A stretch of 5,514 nucleotides of DNA, from assembly GCA_021730835.1 (NCBI GenBank), contig JAKFYP010000170.1, positions 1 to 5,514 of the forward strand, given 5' to 3'. Position 1 is the stretch's first letter. Every line of letters begins with the position of its first letter. Below are positions 1 through 5,514 of the stretch, piece after piece. Both the position numbers and the translations under genes were made by a program. The notes beneath the pieces are model-generated. The model was given only the letters and a program-made list of their open reading frames with translations. It did not search any database and was not told the DNA's origin. The stretch is from Alphaproteobacteria bacterium. Its GTDB lineage: Bacteria > Pseudomonadota > Alphaproteobacteria > Rickettsiales > UBA998.

Positions 1-1
1 G

Positions 2-322
2 GGGATGGTCGGCTTCAACCGGGCGCTGCACGATCAGGTCAGGCTGATGGCCGAGCTGGCGCAAAGCGCGCAACTGGACGGGGTGGTCTGTTCTTCTTAC
101 GAGATTGCCATGCTGCGCAAGGCATGCGGTGAGGATTTCGTGCTGGTCGTCCCCGGCATCCGGCCCGAGGGAAGCGCCACCGGCGACCAGAAGCGCACCA
201 TGACCCCGGCGCAGGCCATAGAGCAGGGCGCGGATTATCTGGTGATTGGCCGCCCGATCACGCAGGCGGCAGACCCGGCGGCGGCGGCATCGGCGATTGC
301 AGCCTCGCTGCGCCTTCCCTGA
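2..322 (+). CDS. pyrF: Orotidine 5'-phosphate decarboxylase, C-terminal part (5' end outside window)
   Basis: This enzyme decarboxylates OMP to UMP, the last step of de novo pyrimidine synthesis, in the cytoplasm. The reading frame is open from the window edge, so the gene is cut by the window rather than broken. About 106 residues are visible, close to half of the usual length of roughly 230. The visible part carries the C-terminal hallmarks of the family: GVVCSSYE, the phosphate-binding loop PGIRPEG, then DQKRTMTP, and GADYLVIGRPIT near the end, where the arginine of GRP contacts the substrate phosphate in known structures. The catalytic Lys/Asp cluster lies upstream of the window. The ATG at base 5 is internal, not the start. 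The gene is visibly richer in GC than the next 3 kb. In many alphaproteobacteria trpF and trpB follow directly; here a convergent unrelated gene follows after 7 bases. Confidence 0.94.
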   Translation, partial: GMVGFNRALHDQVRLMAELAQSAQLDGVVCSSYEIAMLRKACGEDFVLVVPGIRPEGSATGDQKRTMTPAQAIEQGADYLVIGRPITQAADPAAAASAIAASLRLP

Positions 323-329
323 CAGTCTG

Positions 330-2627
330 CTAATGTCTCATTACACTAAAAATGTTACTGTAATGATCGGTCCACGGACGTTTTCCGGATGGTTTTAACT
401 CAACCCAGCCATATTGCTCCTTTAGATTTTTCAGATCATCTTTCCGGCGGGCAATCACGACCCACGCCGAAGGTTTGGGATGGTAGACTTTTTTACCTGT
501 GGCATCCAGCACCTCTTCCACCTCTTTCTCTTTTCCCACCGCTTTCACCGTACCCTTCAACGCAAAGGATTTACCGACGATCGAGGCATCGAGCGAGCCA
601 GCGACTTCGGCTAATACAGGGGCAAGATTCAGATGACGATTACTGATATGAAATGCTACAACGCCACCCGGTTTAAGCTTCTCCAGATACATTTGCGCTG
701 CTTCTCTGGTGAGCAAATGCACGGGAACCGCATCCGAAGTAAAAGCATCCATGACAATCAGCCCGTATTTTTTCTCCGGCATTTTGGCAATTTCCAGCCT
801 TGCATCTCCCAAAAGCACTTTCTTGTCAGGCGGACAGTCGCGCATATAGGTAAAGAAATCCGGGTTTTCGGCGATACGCACAACAGCCGGATCAATTTCA
901 AACATATCGAATGTCTGCCCCTTGTGACCAAAGCAGGCAAGCGTTCCGGCCCCCAGTCCCGCAATGGCCACGGGGTCGTCTTTCAAGGCCGGATCGAGTG
1001 ACATGAGCACATCAATGAGGGGATAATAGTAAGCGCCGGGACGCAGGCGGAATTCTTCGTTCAGGCTTTGAATACCATGCAACGTCGTACCATGCCGATA
1101 CTGACGCTCCCGAATATTCTTAAATTCCATCACGATGCTGGTTCCAAAAAAGTTGCGTTCCTGATGAATAATTTCCCGATCCGTAGAACCTGACCCCGGC
1201 AATATCGTCGGTGAAATCGTCATCAGCAGAGCCAGCGACAAGGCAAATCGCAGCGGGCGTCCACGCATATAGCGATAAATCAGAACACAGAAAATGAAAT
1301 AAAACAGGATGCGCGACAGGGAAAGTAATCCGTTGACTTCATCGGCATTGTCATAAAGCGCCCCGAGAATGGAGGCATTCAGATCGGAAAAGTTTCCGCC
1401 CAGCCAGATTGCCATTTGCGGCTGAACATAGCGGAAGAATACGTAAGCGGCAGCAGGCAGGGCGACATCCAGCACTCTGGCACGCATGCCATCGCCGGAG
1501 CCTGGTCGCAGCAGGCAGGCGAGCACCAGCATCAGCGGATATTCAAACGTGGTGATGAAGATACCGGGTGCAATCAACGCATTGAAGATTCCTCCCAATA
1601 CGCCGCCCAGTGACATAATCAGATAGAATTCGGTCAAACGCGAGGCATCCGGTCTTTTCTCAACGAGCTGACCATGACAAACCATCGCCACCATGAAAAG
1701 CGCTACGAAATGCAGGACGCGAAAATATGTAACAATCTCAAGGCCGGAACCCATAATGATAACCACAGCCAGTATGAAGGCGACCTGCTCTTTTACGCAG
1801 AACGCATAACCCGGCATGCGGGGGCGAAAACACAGCACAAAACTCAGCAGGTAAAGCGCCAGCGGAATCACCCAGATCATCGGCACGGCGGCAATATCGG
1901 TCGTCACATAGGTCGTGACGCCCAGCATCAGGCTGGAGGGCACGAAGGCAAGCAATAGCCAGTGCAACCGCCGACCCCAGGTGACAGGTTCGTGTTTGAG
2001 CGCCACCTTGCATTGTTTTCCTTCCGCAAACAGTTCCGGTTTGCGCAACATACGGATTCCGTTCAGGCCGATCATGAGGACAAACAGAAGATACCCGAAA
2101 GACCAGAGATTCATCTGCGAAGGAATACTAAGCAGAGGCTCCAGAAGGAACGGATACCCGAGTAAGGCAATAAAACTACCGAGATTGCTGGCGCTATAGA
2201 GGAAGTAAGGGTTTTCCGCCGCCTCGTCGGGCAACTGCGCGAACCAGTGCTGCATCATAGGGGAGTTGGACGCTAGCAGGAAAAACGGCATGCCGACGGA
2301 AAACAGGAGCGCGACCAGCAGCCACATAACCGGTTCCTGTGACGGGTCAATATTGCCCGCCGTCTTCAGTGTCAGCGGCAGACAGATCAGCGACAATCCG
2401 ACGATCACCAACTGAAGGCGTATCTGTCCCCGATTGCCAAAAATGCGATGGGACAGATGCGCGTAAAGATAACCGCACAACAACAACGCCTGATAGAACA
2501 TGATGGAAGTCTGCCAGACAGCGGGGCTGCCTCCCAAATGCGGCAACACCAGTTTTGACATCATCGGCTGGATCAGAAACAGAAGAAACGCACTGGAAAA
2601 AATTGCCAGTGTAAATGAAGTGCGCAT
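330..2627 (-). CDS. Fused polytopic membrane protein / spermidine-synthase-like protein
   Basis: 765 residues in two parts. Residues 1 to about 475 form a membrane region with roughly 12 to 15 hydrophobic segments (for example 5-22, 99-118, 141-160, 221-241, 250-268, 333-352, 438-453). It includes NSPMMQHWFA (121-130) and NPYFLYSASNLGSF (139-152), typical of proteins named fused MFS/spermidine synthase. Residues about 495-730 resemble the aminopropyltransferase fold: RHGTTLHGIQ (511-520), the nucleotide-binding glycines GLGAG (557-561), acidic FEID (576-579), GDAR (607-610), and DAFTSDAVPVHLLT (627-640) where spermidine synthases carry the catalytic aspartate region. Known single-domain enzymes transfer aminopropyl from decarboxylated S-adenosylmethionine to a diamine. 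Whether this fusion makes a polyamine, or methylates or transports something, is not known to me. The start ATG (complement of 2625-2627) has a good Shine-Dalgarno sequence. The gene converges on pyrF and diverges from the phosphatase gene, so it is probably transcribed alone. Confidence 0.9.
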   Translation of the reverse strand: MRTSFTLAIFSSAFLLFLIQPMMSKLVLPHLGGSPAVWQTSIMFYQALLLCGYLYAHLSHRIFGNRGQIRLQLVIVGLSLICLPLTLKTAGNIDPSQEPVMWLLVALLFSVGMPFFLLASNSPMMQHWFAQLPDEAAENPYFLYSASNLGSFIALLGYPFLLEPLLSIPSQMNLWSFGYLLFVLMIGLNGIRMLRKPELFAEGKQCKVALKHEPVTWGRRLHWLLLAFVPSSLMLGVTTYVTTDIAAVPMIWVIPLALYLLSFVLCFRPRMPGYAFCVKEQVAFILAVVIIMGSGLEIVTYFRVLHFVALFMVAMVCHGQLVEKRPDASRLTEFYLIMSLGGVLGGIFNALIAPGIFITTFEYPLMLVLACLLRPGSGDGMRARVLDVALPAAAYVFFRYVQPQMAIWLGGNFSDLNASILGALYDNADEVNGLLSLSRILFYFIFCVLIYRYMRGRPLRFALSLALLMTISPTILPGSGSTDREIIHQERNFFGTSIVMEFKNIRERQYRHGTTLHGIQSLNEEFRLRPGAYYYPLIDVLMSLDPALKDDPVAIAGLGAGTLACFGHKGQTFDMFEIDPAVVRIAENPDFFTYMRDCPPDKKVLLGDARLEIAKMPEKKYGLIVMDAFTSDAVPVHLLTREAAQMYLEKLKPGGVVAFHISNRHLNLAPVLAEVAGSLDASIVGKSFALKGTVKAVGKEKEVEEVLDATGKKVYHPKPSAWVVIARRKDDLKNLKEQYGWVELKPSGKRPWTDHYSNIFSVMRH
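338..366. repeat. Perfect 8-bp inverted repeat at the convergent 3' ends
   Basis: TCATTACA at 338-345 is matched exactly by its reverse complement TGTAATGA at 359-366, with a 13-base AT-rich spacer. It lies inside the last codons of the minus-strand gene, just past the pyrF stop. The 7-base gap between the two converging genes has no room for a terminator of its own, so this hairpin could end transcription or protect the mRNA 3' end. No T-run follows on either strand, so it is not a canonical intrinsic terminator. The repeat is certain; its function is a guess. Confidence 0.35.
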
Positions 2628-2631
2628 GCTA

Positions 2632-2640
2632 TTCCTCTTT
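2632..2640 (-). promoter_or_regulatory. Ribosome binding site of the fused spermidine-synthase-like gene
   Basis: On the minus strand the sequence reads AAAGAGGAATAGC directly before the ATG. AGAGGA lies about 5 bases from the start codon, a good Shine-Dalgarno match at workable spacing. It supports the start at 2627. Confidence 0.7.
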
Positions 2641-2667
2641 GACTGAGGTCATTGACAGGGATATGTG
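2639..2667 (+). promoter_or_regulatory. Possible promoter of the phosphatase-EAL gene pair
   Basis: TTGACT (2639-2644) and, 17 bases on, TATGTG (2662-2667) resemble -35 and -10 hexamers. A second, perfect TTGACA stands at 2652-2657 but has no good -10 at proper spacing. If the first pair is real, transcription would begin around 2673, downstream of the GTG at 2665, which would favour the ATG at 2686 or 2698 as phosphatase start. The match to the -10 consensus is modest. The region must also hold the minus-strand promoter, or that promoter overlaps the phosphatase gene. Confidence 0.3.
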
Positions 2668-2697
2668 AATGACAAACATTTTTTAATGCGTGCAAGC

Positions 2698-3204
2698 ATG
2701 CCACATCTTGTTTTTGTATGCAGCGGAAATATTTGCCGCTCCCCGACCGCCGAGGGTATCATGCGCTCACTGTTGCCTGAATACGGCATGCAGCGGCACA
2801 TACAGATTGAATCTGCCGGGATTGAAGCCTGTCATGCAGGAGAGCCGCCCGATCCGAGAACGTTACGCATCGCCGCCGGTAACGGGGTGCGCATGGAACA
2901 TCAGCGGGCACGGCAGGTTACCGCCGATGATTTCATCCGGGCCGATCTGCTGCTCGGAATGGATCGCGGCCATGTGGCGGCGTTGAGGCGGCTTTCCCGA
3001 AAAGAAACGGCCCATAAAATAATTTTGTTTTCGGAGTATGCCTGCCTTGCCGGTACACCGGATGTTCCCGACCCCTATTATGGATGCGAAAAGGATTTTA
3101 TTGATGTTTATAAAATGATTGAGCTTGGATGCCATCAGATACTTGAAATTTTATGCAAGCCGGTGGATATGGATAAAAAACAAGGCGCATTAGATAAATA
3201 TTAA
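2698..3204 (+). CDS. Low-molecular-weight protein tyrosine phosphatase
   Basis: A cytoplasmic phosphatase of the arsenate-reductase/LMW-PTP fold, 168 residues from this start, close to the usual 150-165. The protein begins MPHLVFVCSGNICRSPTAEG, which contains the CX5R phosphate-binding loop: nucleophile Cys8, Arg14 and Ser15. The second cysteine, Cys13, matches the redox-sensitive partner cysteine of the family. The general-acid motif DPYYG is at residues 125-129. The start was chosen because family members begin a few residues before the P-loop. In-frame alternatives are GTG 2665 (weak AGGG four bases upstream, adding 11 residues) and ATG 2686; none has a strong ribosome binding site. In bacteria such phosphatases often act on BY-kinases of polysaccharide export, but no kinase or export gene is in view. 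It is distinct from ArsC on the basis of the NICRSP loop and DPYY motif. The EAL gene follows closely on the same strand. Confidence 0.9.
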   Translation: MPHLVFVCSGNICRSPTAEGIMRSLLPEYGMQRHIQIESAGIEACHAGEPPDPRTLRIAAGNGVRMEHQRARQVTADDFIRADLLLGMDRGHVAALRRLSRKETAHKIILFSEYACLAGTPDVPDPYYGCEKDFIDVYKMIELGCHQILEILCKPVDMDKKQGALDKY

Positions 3205-3230
3205 TTATTTTAATATATGTTAATAACTGA

Positions 3231-3236
3231 AGAGGA
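3231..3236 (+). promoter_or_regulatory. Shine-Dalgarno-like site favouring the ATG at 3250 for the EAL gene
   Basis: AGAGGA ends 13 bases before ATG 3250, rather long spacing but the only purine-rich site here. The alternative in-frame ATG at 3217 is preceded only by an AT-rich stretch (3201-3216) with no Shine-Dalgarno sequence, and the 11 codons between them look like leader rather than protein. This tips the choice to 3250 without proving it. Confidence 0.45.
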
Positions 3237-3249
3237 AAATGGATTCATC

Positions 3250-4977
3250 ATGAGCGATGCCGCCGAACAGCAAATGAAAAAGGAACGCGACCGTTTTGTT
3301 GCTTTTGCGTTTGCTTCGGCTGACGTGCTGATCGAACTGGATCAGCACGGCCATATCGTCTTTACGGACGGCGCTGTCAGGACAGTGACCGGGCAATCCG
3401 CCGAGAAACTTGAAAACACCTCTTTCCCCCTCCTCATTGACGAGCAGGATCGCGCCAACATCACGGAACTGATCGCCAATTTCTCCCATATCCCCCGCGT
3501 CGAGCAAATCCCTGTCCTGATAGCCCGTGCCGACGGCACGCCGCTGCCGGTTTTACTCTCCGGGTTTAGGGCCGATGTCAGCGACGCGCATATCTACCTG
3601 ACGCTTTCCCTGCCACGCCTGCAAGGGCAGGAATCCAGCGAAATTTTCCGGCGCGATCTGTCCTCCGGCCTGCTCAAGAAGGAATCTTTTATCGCCGATG
3701 CCAGCAAGCGCATCCGCGAAGCCGACAGACAGGGCAAGCACTTATCGCTCTCTTTATTTGATTTCAGCAGCCTGAAACCGATGCTCGACAACCTGCTCCC
3801 TGAGAAGGCTAGCGCCCTGCTGACGGAAATCAGCGACTATCTCCGCAAGCACTCACTGGACGGCGACACAGCAGGTGTTGTCGAAGAAAACACCTTTAGC
3901 GTGCTGCGTGACGATTCCATCTCCGAGGAGTCGCTGGCATCGGGGCTGGCGGACATTACCCGCAAAATAGACCCGGCGGGCAAAGGCATCGCGCCGGTCA
4001 TCGCCTCGCTACAAGCTGATACCGGCAATCTGACTGAACAGGATGCCGCCAATGCCCTGCTTTATACGATCAATAAATTCGCCCGTGAGCATGGTGAGGC
4101 GTTTAACATCAGCGCCTTGTCCGAGAGTTATCAGGAAATGCTTGAAGAGACGGTTGAGAAAATAAAGCATTTTCGCGATACTGTGGATAATGACCGTTTC
4201 CAGATTGCCTTTCAGCCGATTGTGGACATCAAAACCAGTATTATCCACCATTTCGAGTGTCTGGTGCGGTTTGACGATGCGCAGGTATTTTCCAACCCGT
4301 TTCACTTTATCAGCTTCGGAGAACAATCCGGGGTGATCGGTGAGTTCGATCTGGCCATGCTGCAAAAAATCCTCGATGTTCTGAAGGAGACCGCGAAAAA
4401 AGGCAATCATCCCCGCGTCGCCGTCAATATCTCCGGGCGCTCCCTCAGTTCATCGCTGGTGATGGACGCCTACAATAAAATACTGGAGAATTACGAACGC
4501 ATCCGCAAACAGGTAATTGTCGAAATCACCGAATCCTTCAAAATCGAGAACATCGAAATCGCCAACGAGTTTATCCAGCAATTACGCGAGAAGGGAAATT
4601 CCTGTTGCCTCGATGATTTCGGCACGGGTGAATCCTCCTTCGATTATTTGCGTAGCTTACAGGTGGATTACATCAAGATTGACGGCAGTTACGTGCGTGA
4701 GTCGGTCAAGACGGTACGCGGCAGGCAGATGCTCAGAGCGATGGCGGGGTTATGCTCCAGCCTGAACGTCACGACGATCGGCGAGATGGTTGAGGATGAA
4801 AAAGCCGCCCGCCTGCTCTGGGAATGCGGCATCAAGTTCGGGCAGGGCTATCTGTTCGGCAAGCCGACCGTGGACGTGGAAACCCTGATGAACTGCTCCA
4901 AGCCCACGCCGTTTTTCGGTGGTTTCCTGAATGCCCGCCGTATCACCGATGCCCAGCGCAACTTGTGGAAACAGTGA
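3250..4977 (+). CDS. PAS / degenerate GGDEF / EAL protein, predicted cyclic di-GMP phosphodiesterase
   Basis: 575 residues from ATG 3250; an upstream in-frame ATG at 3217 would add 11. Domains in order: an N-terminal PAS sensor (about 13-125), a GGDEF-like region (about 138-290) and an EAL domain (about 317-547). In the GGDEF region the signature reads EENTF (212-216), so diguanylate cyclase activity is not expected. The EAL domain keeps the metal- and substrate-binding residues: E336 in ECL (in place of EAL), N393 in VNIS, E425 in EITES, D455-D456 in LDDFGTGESSF, K476 in IKIDG, E512 in IGEMVE and Q532 in GQGYLFGKP. It is therefore likely to hydrolyse c-di-GMP to pGpG, with PAS and the dead GGDEF as regulatory inputs. 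There is no transmembrane segment or signal peptide, so the protein should be cytoplasmic. It follows the phosphatase by 45 bases and is probably in the same operon. The ligand of PAS cannot be read from the sequence. Confidence 0.93.
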   Translation: MSDAAEQQMKKERDRFVAFAFASADVLIELDQHGHIVFTDGAVRTVTGQSAEKLENTSFPLLIDEQDRANITELIANFSHIPRVEQIPVLIARADGTPLPVLLSGFRADVSDAHIYLTLSLPRLQGQESSEIFRRDLSSGLLKKESFIADASKRIREADRQGKHLSLSLFDFSSLKPMLDNLLPEKASALLTEISDYLRKHSLDGDTAGVVEENTFSVLRDDSISEESLASGLADITRKIDPAGKGIAPVIASLQADTGNLTEQDAANALLYTINKFAREHGEAFNISALSESYQEMLEETVEKIKHFRDTVDNDRFQIAFQPIVDIKTSIIHHFECLVRFDDAQVFSNPFHFISFGEQSGVIGEFDLAMLQKILDVLKETAKKGNHPRVAVNISGRSLSSSLVMDAYNKILENYERIRKQVIVEITESFKIENIEIANEFIQQLREKGNSCCLDDFGTGESSFDYLRSLQVDYIKIDGSYVRESVKTVRGRQMLRAMAGLCSSLNVTTIGEMVEDEKAARLLWECGIKFGQGYLFGKPTVDVETLMNCSKPTPFFGGFLNARRITDAQRNLWKQ

Positions 4978-5014
4978 GTTCCCGCAGGCGGGTGCTGTGA
5001 GCGGGAGGAGGAGC

Positions 5015-5194
5015 GATGCAATAGTCTCCAACCGCACCCTCCGCCATAAATGGCTGAAAATGAGCGAATTTACAACAATCAAGGAGGCAAAAAACACCGC
5101 AACAACACGGCTCTGGACATACAATAATGAACGCCCTAACATGGTAACCGGCAGCATCACACCAACAATGAAACCGGCAGAGCCACCACATTAA
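5015..5194 (+). pseudogene. C-terminal remnant of an IS3-family transposase (OrfB)
   Basis: In the frame ending at the TAA at 5192-5194 the translation reads SNRTLRHKWL, then an ATTRLWTYNNERPNM segment, then GSITPTMK. This matches the conserved tail of IS3-family OrfB integrases, where (Y)NRTVRxEWL, ATxWLWTYNNERPNM and GGITPxxK occur in the same order and spacing. Only about 60 codons are recognisable. The DDE catalytic core and OrfA are missing, and there is no start codon belonging to it. Homology may reach back to about 5000 (SGRRSDA resembling the PGKPxQDA that precedes this block), with a residue or two lost before SNRT. It directly follows the EAL gene and precedes trpB. It is a dead fragment, identified from memory of the family and not by a search. 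Confidence 0.75.
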
Positions 5195-5204
5195 AACTCT
5201 CTAC

Positions 5205-5241
5205 TCCAAACCCCCGCTAAAGATGGAGGGATTACCCGTCA
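5205..5241 (+). mobile_element. Probable right end of the truncated IS3-family element
   Basis: Shortly after the transposase stop lies a C-rich then G-rich stretch ending GGAGGGATTACCCGTCA. Read inward from 5241 it starts TGACGGGTAATCCCTCC, in keeping with the TG...CA termini of IS3-family elements and the usual position of the right inverted repeat a few dozen bases after orfB. No matching left repeat was found in the window, which agrees with loss of the left part of the element. The exact boundary is inferred. Confidence 0.4.
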
Positions 5242-5288
5242 GCCCTGTTCCAGACTCCAGCCATCCAACTTCGATTGTGTAAGACTGC

Positions 5289-5514
5289 ATGACTCAAACC
5301 CTCCGCAACCTCCCTCCCTATCGCGCTATGCCCGACGAGCGCGGCCATTTCGGCCCGTATGGCGGACGGTACGTGGCGGAAACCCTGATGCCGCTGATTC
5401 TCGAAGTCGAGAAAGCCTGGAACGCGGCAAAGGCCGATCCGGCGTTTCAAAGCGAACTGGACTACTATTTCAAACATTACATAGGCCGTCCGTCGCCGCT
5501 TTATTATGCGAAGC
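5289..5514 (+). CDS. trpB: Tryptophan synthase beta chain, N-terminal part (3' end outside window)
   Basis: TrpB joins indole and L-serine to make L-tryptophan in a pyridoxal-phosphate reaction, as an alpha2-beta2 complex with TrpA. The 75 visible codons are open to the window edge. They show the family's N-terminal signature: GHFGPYGGRYVAETLMPLI (residues 19-37), then DYYFKHYIGRPSPLYYA (58-74), which leads into the substrate-tunnel region. The PLP-binding lysine lies beyond the window. ATG 5289 is chosen because the typical start of the family falls here. The ribosome binding site is weak (AAGA about four bases upstream). No good promoter was seen between the IS remnant and the start. In many alphaproteobacteria trpF precedes and trpA follows; trpF is not upstream here. 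Confidence 0.94.
   Translation, partial: MTQTLRNLPPYRAMPDERGHFGPYGGRYVAETLMPLILEVEKAWNAAKADPAFQSELDYYFKHYIGRPSPLYYAK

Noticed and set aside
633..1001. A 122-codon + strand open frame opposite the spermidine-synthase-like domain.
   Set aside because: It is the antisense shadow of a strongly conserved coding region and its translation resembles no protein family I know.
2340..2365. TGACGGGT at about 2340 matches the start of the inferred IS right end and could be a left inverted repeat.
   Set aside because: The match stops after the first bases and it lies inside an intact, conserved coding sequence.
4009..4410. A 133-codon minus-strand open frame inside the EAL gene.
   Set aside because: It overlaps conserved EAL coding sequence entirely; shadow frame.
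4980..5006. TCCCGC at 4980-4985 and GCGGGA at 5001-5006 could form a hairpin after the EAL stop.
   Set aside because: The stem is 6 bp with a 15-base loop and no T-run follows, so it is not supported as an intrinsic terminator.
4750..5160. A 136-codon minus-strand open frame over the EAL 3' end and the IS remnant.
   Set aside because: Its N-terminal part is antisense to the transposase tail and the rest antisense to EAL codons; no family resemblance and no supporting start signals.
4978..5288. A decayed trpF remnant between the EAL gene and trpB.
   Set aside because: I found no trpF-like motif in any frame here; the only recognisable protein similarity is to the IS3 transposase tail.
4878..5390. 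GGAAACCCTGATG occurs twice, at 4878-4890 (EAL gene) and 5378-5390 (trpB).
   Set aside because: Both copies encode the common peptide ETLM in well-explained genes, with no similarity beyond a few bases upstream; taken as chance.

Overview
The window looks like chromosomal DNA from a proteobacterium, most likely an alphaproteobacterium. It opens with the 3' half of pyrF (orotidine 5'-phosphate decarboxylase) and closes with the 5' end of trpB (tryptophan synthase beta chain). Both lie on the + strand. In many alphaproteobacteria pyrF sits directly beside trpF-trpB-trpA. Here trpF is absent from between them, and about 5 kb of unrelated DNA takes its place. The lineage call is inference from this gene order and from general sequence character; no rRNA or other marker is present.

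Layout: the pyrF tail (to 322) converges with only a 7-base gap on a long minus-strand gene (330-2627). That gene encodes a polytopic membrane protein fused to a spermidine-synthase-like Rossmann domain. A short divergent intergenic region (about 2628-2697) separates it from a + strand pair: a low-molecular-weight protein tyrosine phosphatase (2698-3204) and a PAS / degenerate GGDEF / EAL protein (3250-4977) predicted to hydrolyse cyclic di-GMP. The phosphatase and EAL genes are close enough to be co-transcribed.

The 311-base gap from 4978 to 5288 carries no intact gene. It does hold a recognisable fossil: the last 60 or so codons of an IS3-family transposase (about 5015-5194), followed by a sequence that looks like the right end of the element (to about 5241). 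trpB starts at 5289 and runs off the window.

Interpretation: housekeeping genes (pyrimidine and tryptophan synthesis) flank an accessory block made of a polyamine-synthase-like membrane protein, a tyrosine phosphatase and a c-di-GMP phosphodiesterase. The IS3 scar at the trpB-side border suggests that IS-mediated rearrangement helped create the present arrangement. No tRNA, rRNA, CRISPR array or convincing intrinsic terminator was seen. I do not see a clearly new biological system. The most notable points are the broken pyrF-trpFBA neighbourhood, the IS scar, and the catalytically dead GGDEF domain attached to an apparently competent EAL domain.
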